Assembly (NCBI GenBank): GCA_902489575.1
Contig: CABUAQ010000027.1
Location: 1 to 20,696 of the forward strand
From: an uncultured bacterium
GTDB taxonomy: Bacteria; Cyanobacteriota; Vampirovibrionia; Gastranaerophilales; Gastranaerophilaceae
Direction of reading: 5' to 3'
DNA length: 20,696 bases
Shown: in pieces, positions 15,273-20,696 of the stretch
Numbering within the stretch: the stretch's first letter is position 1
Layout of the letters: each line of letters opens with the position of its first letter
Notes under the pieces: generated by a model
Seen by the model: only the letters and a program-made list of their open reading frames with translations
What the model was told of the DNA's origin: nothing
The model's database searches: none
Program-made: the position numbers and the translations under genes

Positions 15273-15301
15273 TTGATTTTTACATAAATATATGTTATTA
15301 T
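15273..15301 (+). promoter_or_regulatory. Promoter of the L12-like membrane protein gene
   Basis: TTGATT (15273-15278), 17 bases, then TATTAT (15296-15301) preceded by TGT, giving an extended -10 element. The start would be near 15308, leaving a 20-base leader that contains AAAGGAG. The gene can thus be expressed independently of rplJL. Confidence 0.65.
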
Positions 15302-15328
15302 TCTGTTTGTAAGTAAAGGAGCTTTATT

Positions 15329-15730
15329 ATGATCGATATGCGTTTTTTATATGCAGCAATTGCTATTATGCTGATTGTATTCGCCAGAGAGGTATTAAGG
15401 CGTTATTATAACTTTGATATGGATAATGTAGATAAAGATAAATTAAAAGCTCTTTTTAAATCAGGGTTCAAGCCTGTAAAAAAACAGGAGCGTTCACAGG
15501 TTGTTATTGACAGGGCCTCCGGCGATAAGACATTAGTTTTATCTGAATGCGGGTCAAATCAGGCTACGGTTATGGCTACATTAAGGCAGATTACCGGCTT
15601 GGATTATAAATCAGCAAAAACAATTGTAGATTCTACTCCATATGTATTTATGATAAACGTTTCTGATAAGGAAGCGGATTTAACCAAAAAAGCACTTGAA
15701 TTTGTAGGTGCTAAGGTAGAAGTAAAGTAG
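15329..15730 (+). CDS. Membrane-anchored protein with an L7/L12 C-terminal-like domain
   Basis: The 133-residue protein has a hydrophobic N-terminal segment (residues 5-19), a basic juxtamembrane stretch (REVLRRYY), a charged linker to about 55, and a C-terminal domain (66-133) that matches the L7/L12 C-terminal domain. Residues 86-133 align without gaps to residues 76-123 of the rplL product next door, and 20 of 48 are identical by my count. These include R-x-x-TGL, K-x-AK, the proline, KKxLE and the terminal G-A-x-x-E-x-K. The positively charged GTPase-contact helix is altered: lysines of NKVAVIK-type L12 correspond to Q79 and A83, while R86 and K97 remain. There is no N-terminal dimerisation domain, so it should not join the stalk as L12 does. 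AAAGGAG lies seven bases upstream. Function unknown. Confidence 0.88.
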   Translation: MIDMRFLYAAIAIMLIVFAREVLRRYYNFDMDNVDKDKLKALFKSGFKPVKKQERSQVVIDRASGDKTLVLSECGSNQATVMATLRQITGLDYKSAKTIVDSTPYVFMINVSDKEADLTKKALEFVGAKVEVK

Positions 15731-15760
15731 TAATTTGTTTAATATATCTAAATAGTAAAA

Positions 15761-15790
15761 TAAGCGGCAATTATAAATAATTGCCGCTTA
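15761..15790. terminator. Bidirectional hairpin between convergent genes
   Basis: Bases 15761-15774 pair perfectly with 15777-15790 (14 pairs, minimal loop). On the minus strand the stem runs into TTTT, and on the plus strand it is followed by a short A-rich tail. It separates the L12-like gene from the convergent gene ending at 15810 and is probably the better terminator for the minus-strand gene. Confidence 0.75.
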
Positions 15791-15809
15791 TAAAAATCTT
15801 AAATTTATT

Positions 15810-16487
15810 TTAGATACTTAGAACAAAACCGCCTTTATCAGCATTTTTCAGGGCTTCGCCATCAATTTTTGCTCTAAGGTTTTTGATATATTTATAAACA
15901 TAATCTCTGGGAAGTTCCAGCAAAGCAGCTAAATCTTTAGCGTAAACGATTTTATTTCTGTGAGCTGCAAAGTAGTCAAAAACTTTTTGTTCTCTATCTG
16001 TTAGAGCTTTTTTAAAGACAACCCTTACCTCATCTCTTAGTATATCACCGGTTTTAGTTTTGCTGTTTATAATATCCTTAGCAGCTGCAAGAGTTTTATC
16101 AGCTTTTTTCGCTGCTGTAGTTTTAGATTTTACAGGCTTTTTACTAATAGGTTTTTCTATATCTTTTTTTATGTCAGCTTTTTTTATCTCTTTAGTTGGC
16201 TCAGTAGTGTCTAACTTTAGATTTTGAGCTGAAAAAGGTGAAACATACAGTTCTTTTTCTTTTTCATAAGCTCTGTCAGCAATAGCACTAAGGCGTTCAA
16301 CTTTGTTGTTCCATTCGGGTGTTTCAGATACCACAGGCTGACCGTGCAGAACTATATCAATAAGATCATTAGTTTCTTTTTTCTCTTCTACTTTTTTCCC
16401 TAATCTTGCAGCGAACTCCTCTAAAGTAATCTTTTCTAATGAGCTTCTCCATTGCTTAATCTCTTCCTTGCTCAAGTATTCAGACAT
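15810..16487 (-). CDS. Lysine-rich protein with C-terminal winged-helix-like domain
   Basis: The 225-residue protein has three parts. Residues 1-95 are charged and helical, beginning MSEYLSKEEIKQWRSSLEK. Residues 96-135 are a lysine-, alanine- and proline-rich linker that looks disordered. Residues 161-225 (from ALTDREQKVFDYF to GGFVLSI) resemble a winged-helix DNA-binding domain of the OmpR type: LTxxE at its start, a predicted recognition helix YVYKYIKNLRAKI, and a terminal beta wing GGFVL. No receiver or sensor domain is attached. The likely role is nucleic-acid binding or transcription control, by inference from fold resemblance only. GGAG lies 8-9 bases before the ATG. A hairpin at 15761-15790 ends it. 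Upstream, 16488-16672 holds no gene; an AGCAT/ATGCT inverted repeat (16547-16561) could be a binding site. Confidence 0.75.
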   Translation of the reverse strand: MSEYLSKEEIKQWRSSLEKITLEEFAARLGKKVEEKKETNDLIDIVLHGQPVVSETPEWNNKVERLSAIADRAYEKEKELYVSPFSAQNLKLDTTEPTKEIKKADIKKDIEKPISKKPVKSKTTAAKKADKTLAAAKDIINSKTKTGDILRDEVRVVFKKALTDREQKVFDYFAAHRNKIVYAKDLAALLELPRDYVYKYIKNLRAKIDGEALKNADKGGFVLSI

Positions 16488-16672
16488 TCAAGTATCTCCT
16501 TACTAAAAACTATTCCTTAAATACATCCTTTTATACCCTTTAATTTAGCATAAACCATGCTCCATGACTCAAAATGTTTCATAACGTAAATTTTTATTTA
16601 TTTTATTAACATTTGAGATTTATGTCTTGATTTATAAATGTATTTGAATGTGGCTATTTACTAAAATTTCCT

Positions 16673-17500
16673 TTAAATAAGTCTTGTATTAATTTTTCCG
16701 AATTTTGCTGACAAATTGTCGATAAAGTGTATTAAATAAAGTTCAGGTTCAAGGTCTTTTTGGTCAAGGTCTATAATAGCACCCCATTCAGTCCTGCCAT
16801 GGTGTGCAGCAATCATTTTAGCTACTTTTTTGAACCCTGCGTTCATGCATATTGTAAAGCCGTATTGGGAATGAGAAATCCATTCTTCTCTAAAATTCGG
16901 AGCATAATCAATTAATCCTGTTTCAGTATCAATTGTGTATTCAAATATTTTTCCAAAATCGTGAAGCAGACAAGCTGCATAGATTTCATCTTCATTTGTT
17001 TTATATGTGAAGTTTTCCATATTAAGCTGGGCGTATTGAGCACATTCAACAGTGTGAACAAGTAATCCGCCGACGTAATTGTGGTGCATAAGTTTTGCAG
17101 CAGGCATAATTTTGAATTCTTTTTCGTGTTTGTTGAATAACTCAGCTACAAAGGTTCGTAATTTTTCTTCTTTAATCTTTGCTATATATGATTGTAATTT
17201 TTCATAATATTTATTTATTTGAGATTCATCAAGTCCCAGTTTAGCTTCTTTAACCAGTTCAAGAGCTGAAACCAAGCAGTTGTTAAATTTTTCATTAAAA
17301 CTTGCAGAAACTATTCTTACAAGGTTGCCTGTTCTAAATATTTTACTGTCAAAGCGGTTTAGGGTTTCTTCCCATAGGATACAGTTTAGAATTGTGTCAT
17401 CTACTGTATTTTTAAGCTGGAGTTTACCCATTTTTGTACCGGCTTTAGTATCACCAATTGAAAATATTACAACTTCATATAAATCTTCTGTATTAAACAT
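16673..17500 (-). CDS. OB-fold plus HD-domain protein, YhaM-like 3'-5' exoribonuclease
   Basis: The 275-residue protein starts with an OB-fold-like nucleic-acid-binding domain (about residues 8-85) and ends with an HD metal-dependent hydrolase domain (about 130-270). The HD ligands are visible: H149 in GGLLVHT, the H180-D181 doublet in LLHDFGK, H210 in SHSQYG, H233/H234 in AAHHGRTEWG, and D261 in FIDNLSAK. This OB-HD order and the HHG-x-x-EWG motif match YhaM/Cbf1, which trims RNA (and ssDNA) 3' ends. The chain ends soon after the last ligand, so it is about 35-40 residues shorter at the C-terminus than Bacillus YhaM. AAAGGA is eight bases upstream. It lies 27 bases after ilvC on the same strand, probably cotranscribed though functionally unrelated. 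No terminator follows. Confidence 0.88.
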   Translation of the reverse strand: MFNTEDLYEVVIFSIGDTKAGTKMGKLQLKNTVDDTILNCILWEETLNRFDSKIFRTGNLVRIVSASFNEKFNNCLVSALELVKEAKLGLDESQINKYYEKLQSYIAKIKEEKLRTFVAELFNKHEKEFKIMPAAKLMHHNYVGGLLVHTVECAQYAQLNMENFTYKTNEDEIYAACLLHDFGKIFEYTIDTETGLIDYAPNFREEWISHSQYGFTICMNAGFKKVAKMIAAHHGRTEWGAIIDLDQKDLEPELYLIHFIDNLSAKFGKINTRLI

Positions 17501-17527
17501 TTTATTTTCCTTTATATTCTACTTATT

Positions 17528-18550
17528 TTAATTTTCTTCTCTATTGATAATTTTATTACTGCCCCAGGCGAATGAGGAGCGAATTTGTTCACCTGTTTTT
17601 TCAATCGGGTGAGATGCATTTTCCTGTCTTAGCTTGTTGAAATTTTTACAGCCTGAAGTCATTTCCGAGGTAAATTCTTCAGCGAATTTTCCTGACTGAA
17701 TATCTTTTAATATCTCTCTCATTGCGTTTTTAGAGGCTTCAGCAATAACTTTTGGACCACGGGTCATATCGCCGTATTCTGCAGTATTGGAAATTGAGTA
17801 TCTCATATCTGCAAGTCCGCCTTGATTAACAAGGTCAATAATAAGTTTCATTTCATGCAGAACTTCAAAATATGCCATGTGAGGAGAATATCCTGCCTCT
17901 GTAAGAACTTCAAATCCTGCTTTCATAAGAGCTGATACTCCGCCGCATATTACAGCTTGTTCTCCAAAAAGGTCTGTTTCCGTTTCTTCTTTGAATGTTG
18001 TTTCGATTATTCCGGCGCGTCCTGCACCTATGGCACCGGCGTATGATAGTGCAACTTCTTTTGAATTGCCTGATGGATCTTGATAAATTGCAATTAGTGA
18101 TGGGACTCCTTTCCCTTTTTGATATTCACTTCTAACAGTATGACCTGGACCTTTAGGGGCGACCATTATAACATTTATATCAGCAGGCGGAACAATTTTT
18201 TTGTAGTGTATATTAAACCCGTGTGAAAACATCAGATATTGTCCTGAGTGCATATTCGGTTTAATTTGTTTTTCGTAAACTTCAGCCTGTAATTCATCAG
18301 GAATAAGAATTTGGACAATATCAGCCCACTTTACTGCATCTTCAATCGGCATTGTTTTGAACCCGTAATTTTTAGCTTTTATATCGGATTGACCGCCTTG
18401 TCTGAGTCCTAAGACGACCTCACATCCGGAATCTTTAAGGTTTGTTGATTGTCCGTAACCTTGAGAGCCAAAGCCGATTATTGCGATTTTTTTACTTTTT
18501 ATAATACTACTGTCAATATCCTTATCAAGATAAATTTTCAGATTTTCCAT
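17528..18550 (-). CDS. ilvC: Ketol-acid reductoisomerase (class I)
   Basis: This cytoplasmic enzyme isomerises and reduces acetolactate or acetohydroxybutyrate in valine, leucine and isoleucine synthesis. With the start at 18550 it is 340 residues, the normal class I length. GFGSQG at residues 26-31 is the dinucleotide-binding loop, and LRQGGQS at 49-55 is the cofactor-specificity loop. H110 (FSHGF), D193 and E197 (ETDLFGEQAVICGG) and the later E-containing EVLHEMKLI supply the known magnesium and catalytic residues. The frame is open from GTG at 18556, but GAGG with five-base spacing favours ATG at 18550. No ilvB/N, ilvD or leu genes are nearby, and the 50-base gap upstream is too short for a T-box or peptide-leader attenuator. 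Confidence 0.97.
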   Translation of the reverse strand: MENLKIYLDKDIDSSIIKSKKIAIIGFGSQGYGQSTNLKDSGCEVVLGLRQGGQSDIKAKNYGFKTMPIEDAVKWADIVQILIPDELQAEVYEKQIKPNMHSGQYLMFSHGFNIHYKKIVPPADINVIMVAPKGPGHTVRSEYQKGKGVPSLIAIYQDPSGNSKEVALSYAGAIGAGRAGIIETTFKEETETDLFGEQAVICGGVSALMKAGFEVLTEAGYSPHMAYFEVLHEMKLIIDLVNQGGLADMRYSISNTAEYGDMTRGPKVIAEASKNAMREILKDIQSGKFAEEFTSEMTSGCKNFNKLRQENASHPIEKTGEQIRSSFAWGSNKIINREEN

Positions 18551-18600
18551 ATCCACCTCGCTTCTTTTTTGCTCATATTATCACGAAGGCGGTAATAATT

Positions 18601-19575
18601 CTAGTAATTTGTAATTTGGTTTTCTCCAAGTAAAAATACATTCCAGTTAGCGGATTCTTGTTTAACCGGTTTGTAGAAATCTTTTACAAGTATTTGCTGG
18701 GTTTGTATTGGATGGCAGTTTTTTTCTTTCAAGAACAGTTCAAATCGTTCGGTATCTTTGATGTATTTTTTTTGTTTAATGAGCGGGTAAAATGCTCTTT
18801 TTTTTCTGGCGATTTCGCATAACATAACATTTACTATTTCACTGTAATCAAAGTTGTATCCGCTGTTTGTTGTTATATCTAAAATATAATTAAGATTATC
18901 AGAAGTAGTAATTGAAAAATAGCCGAGGATTTTTTTATTTTCTTCTATCACATAGCGATTTTTGTAGTAATCATTGAGTCCGCTGAAAAATGGTTCTTGA
19001 AATTCTTTTTCATGCCGGGTCAGGGAGGGTTTGTAGATATTTATAACTTCGGCATTATACAATTCAGCAATATTTTTAGCATCTGAATTTTGGGCATAAC
19101 GCCAGCTAAAATCTGATTTTTTCGGGATAAGTTTATCTATTTTCCAAAGTGTTTCAGATGCACATTGTCTAAAACCGCAGCCATTAATAAATAAGTTAAA
19201 CAGCTCATCATGGCATTCATCAATGGTTACCATAAATGAGGTTGCTCCCTTACCTCCAAATTTGTGAATAACAAATTCAATAAGTTGTTTTCCTACGTCG
19301 TAAAGGTTTTCTTTAAATATTAATCTGGTTATATTTATTTTGTAAGGATTTCCCGGAGTTCTTGCAGTTGTTATTAACCCCAAGATTTCGTTTTGATCTA
19401 TAAGTATAAATGACTCTGACTTAAATTTCATTTTTAAAGGCAGCATTGCGTTTAATAATCCCAGTGGTTCTTCGGTTATTGATTTCGCAAGTTTGTCATT
19501 CTCATCTGTACAAAGGTAAGATACTAAACGCTTAATTTTTGTGTAGTCAAAGTAAGTTAGTCTTCGTATTTGCAT
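18601..19575 (-). CDS. GNAT-family N-acetyltransferase-like protein
   Basis: The product is 324 residues from the ATG at 19575. Residues 1 to about 165 look like one GNAT fold: MQIRRLTYFDYTKIKRLV opening, a strand FILIDQNEILGLITTAR, and a terminal unit ECHDELFNLFINGCGFRQCASETLWKI that matches the GNAT motif B pattern. From FSWRYAQNSDAKNIAELYNAEV (about 175) a second GNAT-like half begins. The acetyl-CoA loop (Q/R-x-x-G-x-G/A) is not clear in either half, so activity is uncertain. A frame extending to 19671 would add 32 residues, but the promoter hexamers lie inside that extension. The mRNA appears to start at or next to the ATG (see the promoter entry). It may be cotranscribed with ilvC, 50 bases downstream. 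Confidence 0.75.
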   Translation of the reverse strand: MQIRRLTYFDYTKIKRLVSYLCTDENDKLAKSITEEPLGLLNAMLPLKMKFKSESFILIDQNEILGLITTARTPGNPYKINITRLIFKENLYDVGKQLIEFVIHKFGGKGATSFMVTIDECHDELFNLFINGCGFRQCASETLWKIDKLIPKKSDFSWRYAQNSDAKNIAELYNAEVINIYKPSLTRHEKEFQEPFFSGLNDYYKNRYVIEENKKILGYFSITTSDNLNYILDITTNSGYNFDYSEIVNVMLCEIARKKRAFYPLIKQKKYIKDTERFELFLKEKNCHPIQTQQILVKDFYKPVKQESANWNVFLLGENQITNY

Positions 19576-19581
19576 AGTTAT

Positions 19582-19610
19582 ATTATATCCTTTCTTGCAG
19601 ACAGTTGCAA
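19582..19610 (-). promoter_or_regulatory. Promoter of the GNAT-like gene, placed for a leaderless mRNA
   Basis: On the minus strand TTGCAA (19605-19610) and a perfect TATAAT (19582-19587) are 17 bases apart. Only six bases separate the -10 from the ATG at 19575, so transcription should begin about at the start codon. The AAAGGA next to it lies in the promoter spacer rather than the transcript. Confidence 0.65.
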
Positions 19611-19650
19611 GTTTCGTGTGTGAATGACAAAAGATTTTGTAATCGTCTGT

Positions 19651-19687
19651 ATAAAAAACAGAGATAAACAATTTGTTTATCTCTGTT
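19651..19687 (-). terminator. Intrinsic terminator of the second prepilin gene
   Basis: On the minus strand a 13-base-pair stem joins 19675-19687 to 19657-19669, with a five-base loop, followed by a run of six T (plus-strand A at 19653-19658). It lies 26 bases beyond the prepilin stop and isolates that gene from the GNAT-like gene. Confidence 0.88.
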
Positions 19688-19712
19688 AAAAGTTATTAAA
19701 CTTTTATATCTA

Positions 19713-20471
19713 CTATTTAGCAGATGTTAATACATATTTAGCTGCATCTGATGCTGGTTCAACAGTTGAATCGTGGAATACGATCGGGAAGATATCTGTC
19801 ATGTGGTTAGCATCGTTTTTAACGTTACAAGGAGTTTGAACTGCTTGAGTAGCTGTACCGGTAGAACCTGAACCACAGTTAACTTCTCTGTTAGGAAGAG
19901 TTACGCCGTTAACGTCGATGAACCCGACACATTCTTTTAATGCACCTGTAGAAATAATTGTATCAGTCATCTGAGTACCGATAGGCAATTCGCAACCTTT
20001 AGCGTTAGGGTGGAATGCAACAATAGAACCATCAGCTAATGTGTAAGCGATCCAATCTGTGTACGTATCCGGAATTGTGTTGCCAAAGTTAGCTGGTTTT
20101 ACTATTTCATAATCAACCTGTTGTCCGTTAGCATTACGTTTTAAGTTAGAAACTACACCCTGGTAAGTTTGACCGGTTAAAGTACCGTTCAAAATAGCAC
20201 AGAATGTCATAACTTCTTCAGGGTGTTCTGAAGCACCGTTTGTTTGGTCTGGATCACAATCTTCAGTTGTACCGGCATAGTCAAAGTCATATTGAGCCTG
20301 TGACATCAAACCTGCCTGGTTCAATGTTGAAATTGTCTTTTTAAATTGTGAACGGTATTTTGCGCCGTTAGTGTTTGCAATCAATGTCGGAATAGTCATA
20401 GCGGCAACTACACCAATAATACCTAATGTGATCAAAACTTCCGCCAAAGTAAAACCGAATCTTTTTGTCAT
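19713..20471 (-). CDS. Type IV pilin / pseudopilin-like prepilin
   Basis: This 252-residue protein has the leader MTKRFG, the cleavage site G-FTLAE at residues 6-11, a glutamate at mature position 5, and a hydrophobic helix to about residue 31. The next 30 residues continue the pilin N-terminal helix (QFKKTISTLNQAGLMSQ). The remaining domain contains six cysteines, two of them in EDC and TFC segments, and many Thr/Asn/Gly residues, as in exported surface proteins. The first 30 residues are almost identical to those of the prepilin at 90-854, but the rest is not alignable by eye. AAAGGTG precedes the start by eight bases. It stands alone with its own TTGACA promoter and a good terminator. Codon choice looks more selective than in most neighbours, hinting at high expression. 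Its system is unknown. Confidence 0.9.
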   Translation of the reverse strand: MTKRFGFTLAEVLITLGIIGVVAAMTIPTLIANTNGAKYRSQFKKTISTLNQAGLMSQAQYDFDYAGTTEDCDPDQTNGASEHPEEVMTFCAILNGTLTGQTYQGVVSNLKRNANGQQVDYEIVKPANFGNTIPDTYTDWIAYTLADGSIVAFHPNAKGCELPIGTQMTDTIISTGALKECVGFIDVNGVTLPNREVNCGSGSTGTATQAVQTPCNVKNDANHMTDIFPIVFHDSTVEPASDAAKYVLTSAK

Positions 20472-20532
20472 AATCTTTTCACCTTTCTTTCAAATAAAAT
20501 TTAAACTATAACATACGCTTTACATATCGATT

Positions 20533-20561
20533 ATATTACTATTTTTTCAAAAATCTGTCAA
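20533..20561 (-). promoter_or_regulatory. Promoter of the second prepilin gene
   Basis: On the minus strand a perfect TTGACA (20556-20561) is followed after 17 bases by TAATAT (20533-20538). A perfect TATAAT (20530-20535) overlaps it but at 20 bases. The expected start is near 20526, giving a leader of about 55 bases. The -35 lies inside an inverted-repeat arm. Confidence 0.55.
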
Positions 20562-20593
20562 CTATATGAATGATTTTTTGCTAGTTGACAGAT
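20553..20593. repeat. Inverted repeat with 12-base perfect arms
   Basis: Bases 20553-20564 and 20582-20593 are perfect reverse complements around a 17-base spacer. Each arm contains TTGACA reading outward. It could be an operator over the prepilin -35. Alternatively it is a terminator for a minus-strand gene to the right of the window, since five T follow the stem on that strand. Confidence 0.7.
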
Positions 20594-20696
20594 GTTATTC
20601 GGGGTTTATGCGCTATTATTGTAATTATTTATGTTCAAATTTTAATCCTCATATACTAGTAGATATGAATATTAAACCCAAAATAATTAACTAAAT
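20594..20696. other. Right edge, no gene seen
   Basis: These 103 AT-rich bases contain no open frame longer than a few codons that starts here, no tRNA-like fold and no clear promoter for a rightward gene. Confidence 0.5.

Noticed and set aside
16547..16561. AGCAT/ATGCT inverted repeat upstream of the winged-helix gene as a definite operator
   Set aside because: Five-base arms are too short to call alone, and no convincing promoter can be aligned beside them.
19576..19671. 32-residue N-terminal extension of the GNAT-like protein
   Set aside because: It contains the -35 and -10 hexamers and the prepilin terminator region, and the cysteine- and histidine-bearing residues do not fit a GNAT start.
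1..20696. CRISPR arrays, tRNA or rRNA genes, transposases, prophage or defence genes
   Set aside because: No spaced direct repeats, cloverleaf sequences or relevant protein families were seen on either strand.

Overview
The window is an AT-rich, gene-dense piece of a bacterial chromosome. I see no tRNA, rRNA, CRISPR array, insertion sequence, phage gene or integrase. Most genes have a purine-rich AAAGGAG-type ribosome binding site and many have a recognisable sigma-70 promoter. Three features recall the non-photosynthetic cyanobacterial relatives (Vampirovibrionia/Melainabacteria, Gastranaerophilales-like): a core peptidoglycan cluster with inner-membrane genes, prepilin-like proteins that begin G-FTLAEVLITLGI, and a QPNLS motif in FtsW. 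This placement is an inference from gene content and style; no marker here proves it.

Layout from left to right. A prepilin-like gene (90-854), purA (923-2206) and a two-domain M16 zinc peptidase (2271-5099) run on the plus strand. They converge, with a 4-base stop overlap, on a tightly overlapping minus-strand operon murF-mraY-murD-ftsW-murG (11155 down to 5096), the central part of the dcw cluster. A divergent intergenic region then leads to rplU-rpmA (11323-11979), which end at a strong bidirectional terminator. Next are a small orphan gene and an S4-domain RqcP-like gene on the minus strand. These diverge from a secreted calcineurin-like phosphoesterase (12750-13580), which faces a small single-span membrane orphan (13585-13896).

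From about 13960 the window holds the L10/L12 ribosomal operon: a promoter, a roughly 220-base structured leader with an attenuator hairpin, rplJ and rplL. Immediately downstream, with its own promoter, is a gene for a membrane-anchored protein whose C-terminal domain is an ungapped relative of the L7/L12 C-terminal domain. I consider this the most unusual item in the window. The right part is all minus strand: a lysine-rich protein with a winged-helix-like end, a YhaM-like OB+HD exoribonuclease, ilvC, a GNAT-like protein that looks leaderless, and a second prepilin-like gene with its own promoter and terminator.

The genes serve cell-wall precursor synthesis and septal glycan polymerisation (mur/mraY/ftsW), ribosome assembly and rescue (rplU, rpmA, rplJ, rplL, RqcP-like), AMP and branched-chain amino-acid synthesis (purA, ilvC), RNA turnover (YhaM-like) and surface filaments or secretion (prepilins). 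Apart from the mur operon and the two ribosomal operons, neighbouring genes show no common pathway.
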